A DNA stretch of 64,000 nt from positions 62,001-126,000 of the forward strand of contig JAKAVV010000004.1 of assembly GCA_021817145.1 (NCBI GenBank), written 5' to 3'. This stretch comes from a bacterium (GTDB lineage: Bacteria; Vulcanimicrobiota; JABDET01). Below are positions 7,777 through 16,770 of this stretch, one piece after another. The position numbers and the translations under genes are program-made. Numbering within the stretch: the first letter of the stretch is position 1; the number at the start of each line of letters is the position of its first letter. A model generated the notes under the pieces. The model did not search any database and was not told the DNA's origin. It was given only the letters and a program-made list of their open reading frames with translations.

Positions 7777-8966
7777 TGTCCTCACTTCCCCCTCCGACGT
7801 TTATTGCTTCAGCTGTTAGAACCCCTGTGGGAAGGTTAAGTGGAATCCTTTCCCCTTTTTCTGCAGTTCAATTAGGTATTCTAGCGGCTAAAGAGGCGGT
7901 ATCAAGATCAAGAATTCCTGCTCAAGAGATCGATCTTTCTATTTTTGGGAATGCCAGACAGGCAGGGAATGGGCCGAATGTGGCGCGCCAGATTGCGGTT
8001 GGTTCAGGAATCCCAGTTGAAAAACCCGCCTATACAGTAAACATGGCATGCGCTTCAGGACTGCAGGCGATTTTATGCGGCTTTAATGAAATTTCCTGCG
8101 GAAATGCGGATGCCGTGCTGGTTGGAGGAACTGAAAGCATGACCCATGTTCCTTATCTCCTGCCTAAAATGAGACAAGGTTACCGAGCCGGTCATCATGA
8201 CATTTTAGATGCAAATTTCCAGGATGGATTTATGTGCCCTTTATGTAAAGAATTAATGGGAAAAACAGCGGAAAACTTAGCAAAAAAATACAAAATCACA
8301 AGAAAAGAACAGGATCAATATGCGGTAGAATCCCAACACCGCTGTGAAAAAGCGAGGAAAACAGAGAAATTCAAGGATGAAATTGTCCCTATTGAAATCC
8401 TTTCCCAAAATGAGCCTATCCTTGTTTCAGAAGATGAACATCCACGAAATGGAGTCACTCTTGAATCCTTATCAAAACTCCCCCCTGTTTTCGAAAAAAA
8501 TGGAACGGTTCATGCGGGAAACTCTTCTGGAGTTACTGATGGAGCAGCAGCCCTTGTTCTTATTTCCGAGAGAAAAATGAAAAAACTGCATTTAACCCCA
8601 TTGGCAAAAATAACAGCCTCTTCTTCCTGTGGAGTGGATCCAGCTTATATGGGGATCGGACCTGTTCCATCAGTAAAAAAACTGTTAGCAAAAACGAGAA
8701 TAAAACTAGATGAGATCCCTCTCATTGAATTAAATGAAGCGTTTGCAGCCCAAGTTTTAGCCTGCCAAAAAGAGCTCAATTTAGACTTAAATCGCGTAAA
8801 TGTGAATGGAGGGGCAATTGCATTAGGACACCCGATTGGATGCACAGGGGCTAGAATTGTCGTAACCCTGATTTATGAAATGCAAAAACAGAAAGCAGAT
8901 AAAGGGCTTGCCACTTTATGTGTCAGTGGAGGATTAGGAGTATCTGTTCTGCTGGAAAGATTGTAA
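7776..8966 (+). CDS. Acetyl-CoA C-acyltransferase (thiolase)
   Basis: The protein has the nucleophilic Cys in NMACASGLQ (C92), NEAFAAQ, the His motif GGAIALGHPIGCTGAR and the C-terminal CVSGGLGVS that carries the second catalytic Cys. It is full-length for the family (396 residues). It condenses or cleaves acetyl-CoA/acyl-CoA in beta-oxidation or acetoacetyl-CoA synthesis. The ATG at 7776 overlaps the ClC stop by one base (TGATG); a TTG one codon earlier is less likely. Acetoacetyl-CoA thiolase is the most probable activity, but chain length preference is not readable. Confidence 0.9.
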   Translation: MSSLPPPTFIASAVRTPVGRLSGILSPFSAVQLGILAAKEAVSRSRIPAQEIDLSIFGNARQAGNGPNVARQIAVGSGIPVEKPAYTVNMACASGLQAILCGFNEISCGNADAVLVGGTESMTHVPYLLPKMRQGYRAGHHDILDANFQDGFMCPLCKELMGKTAENLAKKYKITRKEQDQYAVESQHRCEKARKTEKFKDEIVPIEILSQNEPILVSEDEHPRNGVTLESLSKLPPVFEKNGTVHAGNSSGVTDGAAALVLISERKMKKLHLTPLAKITASSSCGVDPAYMGIGPVPSVKKLLAKTRIKLDEIPLIELNEAFAAQVLACQKELNLDLNRVNVNGGAIALGHPIGCTGARIVVTLIYEMQKQKADKGLATLCVSGGLGVSVLLERL

Positions 8967-9101
8967 AGATTTCCATCGGATCCATCCTGTCCCCTCATGA
9001 CCAAATCTCTGCAAATCAGGATGAAAAATTTCGAACACATTCATTCCTCCCGCCATTTCCACTAATTCAGGCATCCAGTTCCCAGCAGCCATCAAAGGTA
9101 T
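8966..9101 (-). pseudogene. Fragment of a cobalamin-binding periplasmic protein (BtuF-type)
   Basis: The minus strand from about 9101 downward reads LMAAGNWMPELVEMAGGMN followed by a short divergent stretch with GHEGTGWIRWKSL. The motif AAGNW-PELVE-AGG-N-F is typical of the C-terminal lobe of ABC-type cobalamin-binding proteins. Upstream codons soon meet stops and the downstream part runs into the antisense strand of the thiolase end, so only a scrap of about 45 codons remains. It explains most of the otherwise gene-free 8967-9190 stretch. Confidence 0.6.
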
Positions 9102-9233
9102 CCTATATTTAGAATCTTATCGCTCTTGTTTTAAAGGAAAAATGCGTAAAAACCTTTTACTGAGCTGATTATCCTTCAACCTTTAATCTAGTTGGGAGGT
9201 TTTGGCGCAGCGCAAACGAAAATTAAAGTAGAA

Positions 9234-9710
9234 ATGAAACAAGAAAAAGCGGTTCTTTCAGCAGGATGTTTCTGGGGGGTAGAAGCAAAACTCCAACAAC
9301 TCCAAGGCGTAATTTCAACCCGAGTTGGATATACAGGAGGAAACCTTTCTCATCCGACTTACGAAGATGTTTGCACTGACCAGACAGGGCATGCTGAAGC
9401 TGTTGAAGTTCTTTTCGATCCTGAAAAAATCTCTTACGATAAAATTTTAGAGTATTTCTGGGAGATCCATGATCCAACAACAATGAATCGTCAAGGACCT
9501 GACAAAGGAACCCAGTATCGTTCCGCTATTTTCTACCAAAACTCTGAACAGAAAAAAATCGCGGAACAATTAAAAGAAAGACTGATCCGCTCAGGTAAAT
9601 ATCAAAAACCTATTGTTACAGAAATTGTTCCCGCGCGAGAATTTTATCCTGCTGAAGAGTACCACCAGAAGTATTACGGCAAACACCCCAATTTACACTG
9701 CGGAATATAA
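9234..9710 (+). CDS. msrA: Peptide-methionine (S)-S-oxide reductase MsrA
   Basis: The protein has the catalytic GCFWG (Cys12 from the chosen start), VGYTGG, GHAEAVEV and YHQKYYGKHPNLHCGI near the end. It reduces methionine S-sulfoxide in damaged proteins, recycled by thioredoxin. The ATG at 9234 gives the usual family start (MKQEKAVLSAGCFWG); an in-frame TTG at 9192 would add 14 residues. No strong ribosome-binding site precedes the ATG. The 3' end overlaps the convergent zinc-finger gene by 18 bp. Confidence 0.92.
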   Translation: MKQEKAVLSAGCFWGVEAKLQQLQGVISTRVGYTGGNLSHPTYEDVCTDQTGHAEAVEVLFDPEKISYDKILEYFWEIHDPTTMNRQGPDKGTQYRSAIFYQNSEQKKIAEQLKERLIRSGKYQKPIVTEIVPAREFYPAEEYHQKYYGKHPNLHCGI

Positions 9711-10004
9711 GCCTTTTGCGACAAGTTTGCCGATAAGAGCTGCACACTCAATACAGTATAGAAAGTTTTTTTCAAGATAAAGCTTCATGCCAGATCCAAG
9801 TTTGTGATTTGCGCAAGACAAGGGTAAGCCTTCTCGATGTTTAGCATTAAAAGCTTTGACCCTGCAGGCTGCAGAACAATATTTTGCCTTTCCATGGTAA
9901 GCAGTAAAGTAGCCGCTGCAGAACAAACACTGCTTTCTCCTGGGTTTTGTACAGACTTTAACGCCAAGAGCTGACAATTCACGTGCTGCTTTCTTTGTGT
10001 CCAT
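9693..10004 (-). CDS. Small zinc-finger protein, third gene of the hicBA operon
   Basis: This 103-residue protein has CLFC, then 14 residues, then YCSAACRVKAFN. This C-x2-C...C-x3-C arrangement with the YCS-ACR signature is seen in many small bacterial and phage zinc fingers. A further CIECAAL occurs near the C-terminus. It starts 1 bp after the hicA stop, so it is co-transcribed with HicBA. A role in DNA or RNA binding is plausible but inferred; whether it belongs to the toxin-antitoxin function is unknown. Its end overlaps msrA by 18 bp. Confidence 0.6.
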   Translation of the reverse strand: MDTKKAARELSALGVKVCTKPRRKQCLFCSGYFTAYHGKAKYCSAACRVKAFNAKHREGLPLSCANHKLGSGMKLYLEKNFLYCIECAALIGKLVAKGLYSAV

Positions 10005-10005
10005 A

Positions 10006-10254
10006 TTAAATTTCTTTAAGCGTGGCTACCCAGTCAGCCTCTGAATGGCCCGACTGCTCAATGATGCTGATCAAGGTTCCACGGGGATATTCTTTCTTAC
10101 TGGCAATCGTTGTAACCGCTGCCAATAGTTTCCCATCTTTCCTACGGAACTCCCAGTCCCTGTGACTACCTTCTTGGCCCGTTTGTTTAAATCCCCAATG
10201 TTTCAAAATCTTCTCGATTTTCCTTGTGGTAAGGCCCCTTAGTTGATTATCCAT
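10006..10254 (-). CDS. hicA: HicA-type mRNA interferase toxin
   Basis: This 82-residue protein has LTTRKIEKILKHWGFKQ followed by GQEGSHRDWEF. The GSH with its catalytic His is the HicA signature, in a small dsRBD-like fold that cleaves mRNA. It is slightly longer than minimal HicA proteins, with a C-terminal SEADWVATLKEI tail. It lies downstream of the HicB antitoxin (29-bp gap), an antitoxin-first order, and before a zinc-finger gene. Confidence 0.75.
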   Translation of the reverse strand: MDNQLRGLTTRKIEKILKHWGFKQTGQEGSHRDWEFRRKDGKLLAAVTTIASKKEYPRGTLISIIEQSGHSEADWVATLKEI

Positions 10255-10283
10255 TTTTTAGAGACGTTTTCAGTTTAATCCTT

Positions 10284-10622
10284 TTAACGTAGAGCCAGTT
10301 CGTATTCAAGTGAAGATTCGATTTTTTCGATAGGTATAGCTTTATGCAAAAGCCCTAAAATAGAAGATGTTCTTCTCCCAAAAAATTTATTCCATAACTC
10401 CTTACGAGCCGGCCGCACTAACATATCGTACTGCCCCTCCTTAATTCGCATGCTGATATACAGGCGAACAGCTTCCTGAAGATTCTTAAAGGCATCTTTT
10501 GGCGTGTCCCCCATGGAAGCCACATTATTTTCCAAACAAATGGCAGAATATCCCTTAACCTCTTTATCGTATTCAATAATGGCATGAAACACGAACCTAT
10601 GTCCCCTCGATAGTCTTTTCAT
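10284..10622 (-). CDS. hicB: HicB-type antitoxin
   Basis: The protein has FHAIIEYDKEVKGYSAICLE followed by NNVASMGDTPKDAFKNLQEA, the HicB partial RNase H fold. The C-terminal 40 residues are basic at first and helical. They lack an obvious HTH or ribbon-helix-helix motif, so how it binds DNA is unclear. It is first in the operon with an AGAGG ribosome-binding site and a consensus promoter just upstream. It should neutralise HicA and autoregulate. Confidence 0.75.
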   Translation of the reverse strand: MKRLSRGHRFVFHAIIEYDKEVKGYSAICLENNVASMGDTPKDAFKNLQEAVRLYISMRIKEGQYDMLVRPARKELWNKFFGRRTSSILGLLHKAIPIEKIESSLEYELALR

Positions 10623-10639
10623 TTTTCTCTTTTACCTCT

Positions 10640-10674
10640 ATTATAATTATATTCGATTATCGTTAATATGTCAA
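10640..10674 (-). promoter_or_regulatory. Consensus sigma70 promoter of hicBA
   Basis: On the minus strand TTGACA (10669-10674), 17 bp, TATAAT (10646-10651). This is a perfect match to consensus. A second TATAAT lies at 10640-10645. The AT-rich, partly self-complementary spacer is a plausible site for autoregulation by HicB. Confidence 0.85.
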
Positions 10675-10773
10675 GGAGACGAAAATGCTCAAATTCAACG
10701 CGAAAAAAAAAATTCAATCTATTTTTTGTAACGTTTTCATCAAAACCTGCATTTATACGATTGGTAGGTAAAA

Positions 10774-12129
10774 ATGAAAAAAATTACACTCTTATTTTTG
10801 TTCATCGTTTTGCTCAATTTCAATTCGCTCCAAACAGCAAATGCAGAGACAGCTCTTTCTTTAACTCTTAAAAAAGCGGTTCAACTGGCTCTTGAAAACA
10901 ATCCTGGAATAAAAGGGATTAAAAGCAGCCTGGCGGCAAATCGAGAAAAGATTAAAATCGCTGAAAGTTTCCTTCTGCCGCGGGTATTTGTTCAGGAAAA
11001 CGCGGTTGGAACCAATGATCCTGCTTATGTGTTTTCTCTTAAACTAGAGCAGAGAAAATTCTCTCTTTCCGATCTGCTCGGAGCTCCCGGCACCTTTAAT
11101 AACCCCAATGCAATTTCCGATTTTAAAACATCTTTATTTTTCGAAGAACCGATTTTCTCCCCTGCTGTGAAAACAGGAATTAAAGCTGCTGAACTCAGGT
11201 ACAAAGCTGAAAGGGAAAATTTTTATCATCAGCGGCAGGAACTGGCTTTTCAAGTTGTTCAAACCTGGCTTATGGTTAAAACAGCCCGAGAAGATGTAGG
11301 AGTCGCTGAAAAAGGAGTTCATGACGCAAAACAGCACTTTAAACTGGCTGAAAAACTTTACAAAGCGGGGATTGGGCTTTACTCTGATACGCTAAGAGCT
11401 TTTACAGCAGTTAAACGGTCTGAGCAAAACTCAGTCCAAGCTTCCACTCGTTATCAGGTTGCAAAACTTTTTTTAGGATATCTCTTAGGTTTAAATCATC
11501 CTGTTAACATTCTAGCAGGGAAAACGGAAAAGATAATCCCCGATCATTTGCAAATTTATACGGCCCAATGGGTAAAAAGAGATGATTTAAAATCTCTCTT
11601 TCTCAGCTTGTCTGCCGCAAAAGCAGGAATTCATCTCGCAGAAGAAAGGTTTTCTCCAACGGTTCGCTTCGAAGGATCTTATAATTTGCATAATGACAGT
11701 TATCCTTTTGGAATTCAAGCAGATGACTGGGAAGCTGGAATTGTCGCCAATTTGAATTTGTTTGAAGGAGGAAACCGAAAAGACCAACTGCGGATCGCTC
11801 AAGACAAACAGAAAGAGATGCAGGATCAGCTGATTCAGTTTAAAAATGCGATTCAGCTCCAAGTCCAAAAAGCTTATTTAAGAGTAATAGAGGCTAAAAA
11901 AAATATCGAGTTTGCAAAAGCAGCGGTAAAATCCGCTAAAGAAGGGGTCAAACTCGTGCAGCTGCGTTATCAAAATTCTCTGTCCCCCTTCCTGGATCTT
12001 TTAGATGCTCAACTCAGTCTTAATCATTCAAGAGTTCGCCTTGCAGCAGCGGAAAATCAGTATCTTACCGCTGTGTTCCGCTTTCTTTATCAAAGTGGAG
12101 TCCTTTTAAAAACAATGAAAATCAAATAA
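10774..12129 (+). CDS. TolC-family outer-membrane efflux channel
   Basis: This 451-residue protein has a signal peptide (MKKITLLFLFIVLL, cleavage near ANAE). The mature part has the two-fold repeated helical layout of outer-membrane efflux proteins: KAVQLALENNPGIKGIKSS at the start of repeat one, LNLFEGG and DLLDAQLSLNHSR in repeat two. It forms the trimeric exit duct of a tripartite pump. The membrane fusion protein gene starts 15 bp later and the RND pump follows, so the operon encodes a full efflux system. Confidence 0.9.
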   Translation: MKKITLLFLFIVLLNFNSLQTANAETALSLTLKKAVQLALENNPGIKGIKSSLAANREKIKIAESFLLPRVFVQENAVGTNDPAYVFSLKLEQRKFSLSDLLGAPGTFNNPNAISDFKTSLFFEEPIFSPAVKTGIKAAELRYKAERENFYHQRQELAFQVVQTWLMVKTAREDVGVAEKGVHDAKQHFKLAEKLYKAGIGLYSDTLRAFTAVKRSEQNSVQASTRYQVAKLFLGYLLGLNHPVNILAGKTEKIIPDHLQIYTAQWVKRDDLKSLFLSLSAAKAGIHLAEERFSPTVRFEGSYNLHNDSYPFGIQADDWEAGIVANLNLFEGGNRKDQLRIAQDKQKEMQDQLIQFKNAIQLQVQKAYLRVIEAKKNIEFAKAAVKSAKEGVKLVQLRYQNSLSPFLDLLDAQLSLNHSRVRLAAAENQYLTAVFRFLYQSGVLLKTMKIK

Positions 12130-12144
12130 AGAATGGAGATCAAT

Positions 12145-13311
12145 ATGAAAAACTTAAACAGAAAAAAAATGATCCTAAAGACTGCTTCTATGACTGCTGC
12201 TTCACTCTTATTCTTATCAGGATGTATCACCCATCCATTAGAAAAACCAGTTCCTCAAAGGCCTGTGATTCAAGGGGTTAAAATCCAAATCGTAAAAAAA
12301 CAAATTATTCCTTCTTATAACAAAGTGGTTGGAACCATTATCCCCCAAAAAAGAGCGCGCTTATCCAGCAAAATCATGGGAAGAATCCTTTCTATCACAG
12401 TAAGCCAGGGGGAACATGTCACTCAAGGAACAGCTCTGGTTTTCATCAGCGCAAGAGCCATCCAAAATAAAGAAAAAGAGGCTTTAAATCATTACAAGCA
12501 GTCGCTTTTTGCTTTAGAAGAAGCTGAACAAGAGAAAAAACTGGCTCTTGTAACCTGGAAAAGATATCGAAACTTATTTGCTCAAAAAGCGATCTCTCCC
12601 CAAGAAATGGATGAAATCTCCACCAAGAAAAAACTGGCGGATCTTGAGCTTTCTCAAGCGGAATCTGCTGTAAAAATGGGAAAATCCAGCTTGAATCAAA
12701 CAAAAATCATGTTAAGTTACTCTGAAATTGATGCTCCTTTTTCTGGAATTGTCATTAAAAAAATCGCTCATTCAGGAGATATGGCTATCCCTGGATCTCC
12801 TTTACTCATCTTAGAAGACAATTCCGAATATTTTTTAAAAGCCCATCCCGAGGAGAATCTCCTTCCTGTTTTAAAAAAAGGAATGAAAATTCAAGTTAAA
12901 ATTCCTTCTTTCTCTAAAACAATAGAAGGGGAAATCGTTAGAATCAATCCTGTGGTAAATCCTGAAACTCGAACCTTCCCTATTAAAATCTCTTTAAAAG
13001 GAAAAGGCCTAAAAAGCGGAGTTTATGCCACAGCAGAAATTCCTGATGGAAAGAAAAGAGTGATTCTTGTTCCTGAAAAGGCGATTGTGAGAAAAGGGGA
13101 TCTAACCGGTGTTTATACCATTAATTCCCAAGGGATTGTCAGTTATCGTTTAGTTCAAACAGGAAATAGAATAAAAGGATCCACGGAGATAGCGTCAGGA
13201 CTTCGCCCTGGGGATAGAATCCTTGTTCAAGGATTAAGTCATGTCATAGATGGGGGGATTATCAAGCCCTCTAACTCAATCTCTTCCTCTAACTCAGGAA
13301 CAACTCCATGA
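12145..13311 (+). CDS. RND efflux periplasmic adaptor (membrane fusion protein), lipoprotein
   Basis: A lipoprotein signal ends in the lipobox LSGC (Cys about 28 from this start). The domains are lipoyl half (RLSSKIMGRILSITVSQGEH), alpha-helical hairpin (about residues 110-175), second lipoyl half (YSEIDAPFSGIVIKK), beta-barrel and membrane-proximal domain. It links the TolC channel with the inner-membrane pump. ATG 12145 is preferred over ATG 12133 because a GGAG lies 6 bases upstream of it. The stop overlaps the pump start by ATGA. It lacks His/Met-rich metal-binding extensions, so a metal pump is not indicated. Confidence 0.9.
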   Translation: MKNLNRKKMILKTASMTAASLLFLSGCITHPLEKPVPQRPVIQGVKIQIVKKQIIPSYNKVVGTIIPQKRARLSSKIMGRILSITVSQGEHVTQGTALVFISARAIQNKEKEALNHYKQSLFALEEAEQEKKLALVTWKRYRNLFAQKAISPQEMDEISTKKKLADLELSQAESAVKMGKSSLNQTKIMLSYSEIDAPFSGIVIKKIAHSGDMAIPGSPLLILEDNSEYFLKAHPEENLLPVLKKGMKIQVKIPSFSKTIEGEIVRINPVVNPETRTFPIKISLKGKGLKSGVYATAEIPDGKKRVILVPEKAIVRKGDLTGVYTINSQGIVSYRLVQTGNRIKGSTEIASGLRPGDRILVQGLSHVIDGGIIKPSNSISSSNSGTTP

Positions 13312-16300
13312 AAACCCTTGGAATCGCAGGAAATATCGCAAAAGCTTTTATTCAATCCCGATTAACTCTTCTCATTATTCTGGCCTCTCTTTTATTGGGA
13401 ATATTCGCTATTCTGGTAACTCCAAGTGAAAAAGATCCTCAAATTAAAGTGCCCATGTTCGATATTACAGTTTTTTATCCAGGGGCAAGTTCCAAAGAGG
13501 TAGAGGATTGGGTTACACACCCTCTTGAAAACGAAATTTGGGGAATTAAAGGAATTGATCATGTTTATTCCATTATCAAACCAGGATATGATTTAACCAT
13601 TGCCCGCTTTACCGTAGGGCAGTCTGATAAAAAAAGTTTAATTAAGCTGTATAACAAGTTGTTTTCTCACAAACACTTATTCCCACATGGAGCATCAAGA
13701 CCGATCATTAAACAAAGAACAATTTACAGTATTCCTGTTCTATCCATCACTTTTTGGAGCAGTCATTCTCAATATTCGGACGATGAACTTCGGAAAATCG
13801 CTGTCAGTGTGGCTGATAAAATTAAAACAATGAAGGAAGTTTCTGGTATTTCCATTATAGGAGGGGAAAAACAAGCTCTTTTCATCAGACTTCATCCTGA
13901 TCTCCTGGCAGCTTTTCACTTATCTCCTTTTCAAATTTACAAAACGGTTCAAAGCGCAAATTTTCTTTTCCCATCAGGAAGAGTGACGCATTGGAACAAA
14001 AAATACTCGGTTTACTCAGGGAACAATTTAAAAGACCCTGAAGAGGTTAAAGATCTCGTCATTGAAAGCATTCATGGAGAGCCTGTTTATTTGAAAAATA
14101 TCGCTCAAGTTTATGCCGATTTTCCCAAACCAACCCACTATGTTTTCATGGGTTTTGGCCCCTCTGCTTCTATTGAAAACCTGCATCCTGAAAATCCTTA
14201 TGGGCTTTATCCGGCTGTAACGCTTGCTATTGCCAAAAAGAAGAAAGACAATGCCACTATTGTTGTTGGAAAGATTTTAAAAAAAATAAAAAAATTAAAT
14301 GGGACTCTAATCCCCTCTCAAGTTTTTACGACCATTACCCGAAATTACGGAAAATCCGCAAAAGCGAAATCGAACTCCCTTTTAGGGGATATTTTAATAG
14401 CGGCTGTTTCTGTTATCGCATTAATTGCCATTGCTCTTGGATGGAGGGAAGGGATTGTGGTTGGAGTCGCAATCCCTGTTACCATTGGTTTTACTTTATT
14501 TATGATCTATCTTTACGGCTATACCCTGAATCGAGTCACTCTATTTGCCCTTGTTCTTGCCATCGGAATCCTGGTAGATGATGCCATTGTTGTAGTAGAA
14601 AATATCCACCGCCATTTCCAGCTTCATCAAGCAGACCCTTTAACAGCCGTATTTGCGGTTGATGAAGTCGGGAATCCAACCATACTTGCCACACTGACTG
14701 TTATTGCAGCCCTTATGCCAATGGCTTTTGTATCAGGATTAATGGGTCCTTACATGAGACCAAGCCCTGTCGGAGCCTCAACAGCCATGTTTTTCTCTTT
14801 ATTTGTGGCTTTTATTGTAACTCCCTGGATCAGTTATAAAATCTTGAAAAATGTTAAACCAAAAGAAGAAGCCCATTTATCACAAGGGGGATTTTATCAT
14901 ACTTATAAAAAGATCATGTCCCCTCTTTTAAACAGCTCTTTTTTGCGGAGACTGACCATTATCCTTGTTTTCTTGATTTTCCTTTCTTCTTTTCTCTTAA
15001 TCCCTTTTAAAAAAGTGATCTTTAAAATGCTCCCATTCAACAATGACAATTCAATTCAAGTTTTAGTGGACATGCCTGCAGGGAGTTCCCTTAATAAAAC
15101 CGCTTCTGTAACAAGAACTATTGGAGAATATTTAAGCGGCAATCCTGAGATCGTGGATTACCAGATTTATGATGGGACCAATGCTCCCATTGATTTTAAT
15201 GGATTGGTCCGCCACTATAATTTAAGGCAGCTGAGCAGTCAAGCCGATATCCAGATCAATCTTTTACCCAAACAAGACCGAAACCTCCAAAGTCATCAAT
15301 TAGCGGAAAAACTGAGAACAGCAATTGATAAAATCGCTCATCCCTATCATGCAAAAATCAAAATTGTTGAGACCCCGCCAGGACCTCCGGTTTTAAGTCC
15401 TCTTGTCGCTGAAATTTATGGTCCTCACTTAAAAGGGAGGACAGCTGTCGCGAGGAAGGTCAAAAGGATTTTTGAGCAGACACCAGGAGTTGTGGATGTG
15501 GATTGGTATGTGGATCACCCAAGAAAAAAACTTATTTTTCAGGTTAATGAAACAAAAGCCGCATTAAACCAGATCCATGCTAAAGAGATCTCTTTAACCT
15601 TAGGCATGGCTCTTCATGGGATTCAAGTTGGTTTTTTACACCCTCAACACACCCCTCTTGATCCTGTGCCAATCATCCTTAAAATGCCACACCAAAAAAG
15701 GACCTCTCTCGCATTTTTAAAAGAAACTCAAATGATCTCCCCATCAGGAAAAGAGGTTCCACTTTCACAGCTTATTCAAGTTCAAAAAAAATCAGCCTCA
15801 CAAACACTTTATCGTCAAGATTTAAAACCTGTCACCTACGTCATCGGAAATGTGGCGGGTAAACAGGATTCTCCTCTTTATTCCATTTTAAGAATGTGGA
15901 ATCAAATCGGCAAAATTAAAGTTCCTGAAGGTTACTCTTTAAAACAATACCTCACCCAAGAACCTTCAGGAAGAAAGTATGCCGTTAAATGGGGGGGAGA
16001 ATGGACTGTCACTTATAAAACTTTCCTTTCCATGGGAATTGCTTTTGGGGTAGTTCTGGTTCTTATTTATATCCTCATTGTCGCCTGGTTTAAAGATTAT
16101 GTTGTTCCTCTTGTCATCATGACTCCTATTCCTTTAACCCTTGTTGGAATTCTGCCTGGACACTGGATCTTTCATGCTTTTTTTACAGCGACTTCAATGA
16201 TGGGATTTATCGCTCTTGCCGGAATTATTGTCAGGAATTCGATTTTGCTCATTGATTTTGTTCATCAAGAATGGTTAAAGTGCGGGCAGTTAAAAGACTC

Positions 16301-16535
16301 TTTGATTGAAGCAGGAGCCGTAAGATTTCGTCCTATTGCTTTGACAGCACTTGCTCTTGTGGTCACTTCTTTCCCTATGATTACAGACCCGATCTTCCAA
16401 GGGCTGGCTATTTCACTTTTATTTGGAGCTATTGCTGCAACAGCTCTGACTCTTCTGGTGGTTCCCTTAATCTATTATGAACTCTTTAAATACCGAGACT
16501 GTCCGTTAAAATCGTCTGAATTAAATTTAATGTAA
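13308..16535 (+). CDS. RND-family efflux permease
   Basis: This 1075-residue inner-membrane pump has an N-terminal TM1 and EKDPQIKVPMFDITVFYPGA, the porter domain, and TM4 with GILVDDAIVVVENIHRH, whose Asp pair is essential for proton relay. The second half repeats the architecture, with a large periplasmic loop and six terminal TM segments. The TPSEKDPQI start resembles the branch often annotated as AcrB/HAE1-like with organic substrates. It overlaps the adaptor gene by 4 bp and is followed 16 bp later by a DUF2892 gene. Substrate unknown. Confidence 0.9.
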   Translation: MKTLGIAGNIAKAFIQSRLTLLIILASLLLGIFAILVTPSEKDPQIKVPMFDITVFYPGASSKEVEDWVTHPLENEIWGIKGIDHVYSIIKPGYDLTIARFTVGQSDKKSLIKLYNKLFSHKHLFPHGASRPIIKQRTIYSIPVLSITFWSSHSQYSDDELRKIAVSVADKIKTMKEVSGISIIGGEKQALFIRLHPDLLAAFHLSPFQIYKTVQSANFLFPSGRVTHWNKKYSVYSGNNLKDPEEVKDLVIESIHGEPVYLKNIAQVYADFPKPTHYVFMGFGPSASIENLHPENPYGLYPAVTLAIAKKKKDNATIVVGKILKKIKKLNGTLIPSQVFTTITRNYGKSAKAKSNSLLGDILIAAVSVIALIAIALGWREGIVVGVAIPVTIGFTLFMIYLYGYTLNRVTLFALVLAIGILVDDAIVVVENIHRHFQLHQADPLTAVFAVDEVGNPTILATLTVIAALMPMAFVSGLMGPYMRPSPVGASTAMFFSLFVAFIVTPWISYKILKNVKPKEEAHLSQGGFYHTYKKIMSPLLNSSFLRRLTIILVFLIFLSSFLLIPFKKVIFKMLPFNNDNSIQVLVDMPAGSSLNKTASVTRTIGEYLSGNPEIVDYQIYDGTNAPIDFNGLVRHYNLRQLSSQADIQINLLPKQDRNLQSHQLAEKLRTAIDKIAHPYHAKIKIVETPPGPPVLSPLVAEIYGPHLKGRTAVARKVKRIFEQTPGVVDVDWYVDHPRKKLIFQVNETKAALNQIHAKEISLTLGMALHGIQVGFLHPQHTPLDPVPIILKMPHQKRTSLAFLKETQMISPSGKEVPLSQLIQVQKKSASQTLYRQDLKPVTYVIGNVAGKQDSPLYSILRMWNQIGKIKVPEGYSLKQYLTQEPSGRKYAVKWGGEWTVTYKTFLSMGIAFGVVLVLIYILIVAWFKDYVVPLVIMTPIPLTLVGILPGHWIFHAFFTATSMMGFIALAGIIVRNSILLIDFVHQEWLKCGQLKDSLIEAGAVRFRPIALTALALVVTSFPMITDPIFQGLAISLLFGAIAATALTLLVVPLIYYELFKYRDCPLKSSELNLM

Positions 16536-16551
16536 GAAAGGAGGGATAAAA

Positions 16552-16770
16552 ATGTACTGCTTAAAAAAAGACACCTGGTATCTGGAAAGGGCTTTATACC
16601 TGACAGCGGGAATAATCGTGCTTGTAAGTTTAACCCTTGCCCTGACTGTAAGCTTATACTGGTTAATCCTGACAGGACTTGTGGGGCTGAATCAGGTTAT
16701 TTTTGCATTAACCGGTTTTTGTCCTACCGCCATTCTCCTGCACAAACTTGGGCTTAAATCCGGATTGTGA
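16552..16770 (+). CDS. DUF2892 (YgaP-like) small inner-membrane protein
   Basis: This 72-residue protein has two hydrophobic segments (about 15-35 and 37-57) and the conserved LTGLVGLNQVIFALTGFCP segment with its Cys. The family is often fused to, or next to, rhodanese domains. A strong gaaaggaggg ribosome-binding site precedes it, and it ends the efflux operon. The last 17 bp overlap the 3' end of the convergent sigma factor gene. Confidence 0.8.
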   Translation: MYCLKKDTWYLERALYLTAGIIVLVSLTLALTVSLYWLILTGLVGLNQVIFALTGFCPTAILLHKLGLKSGL

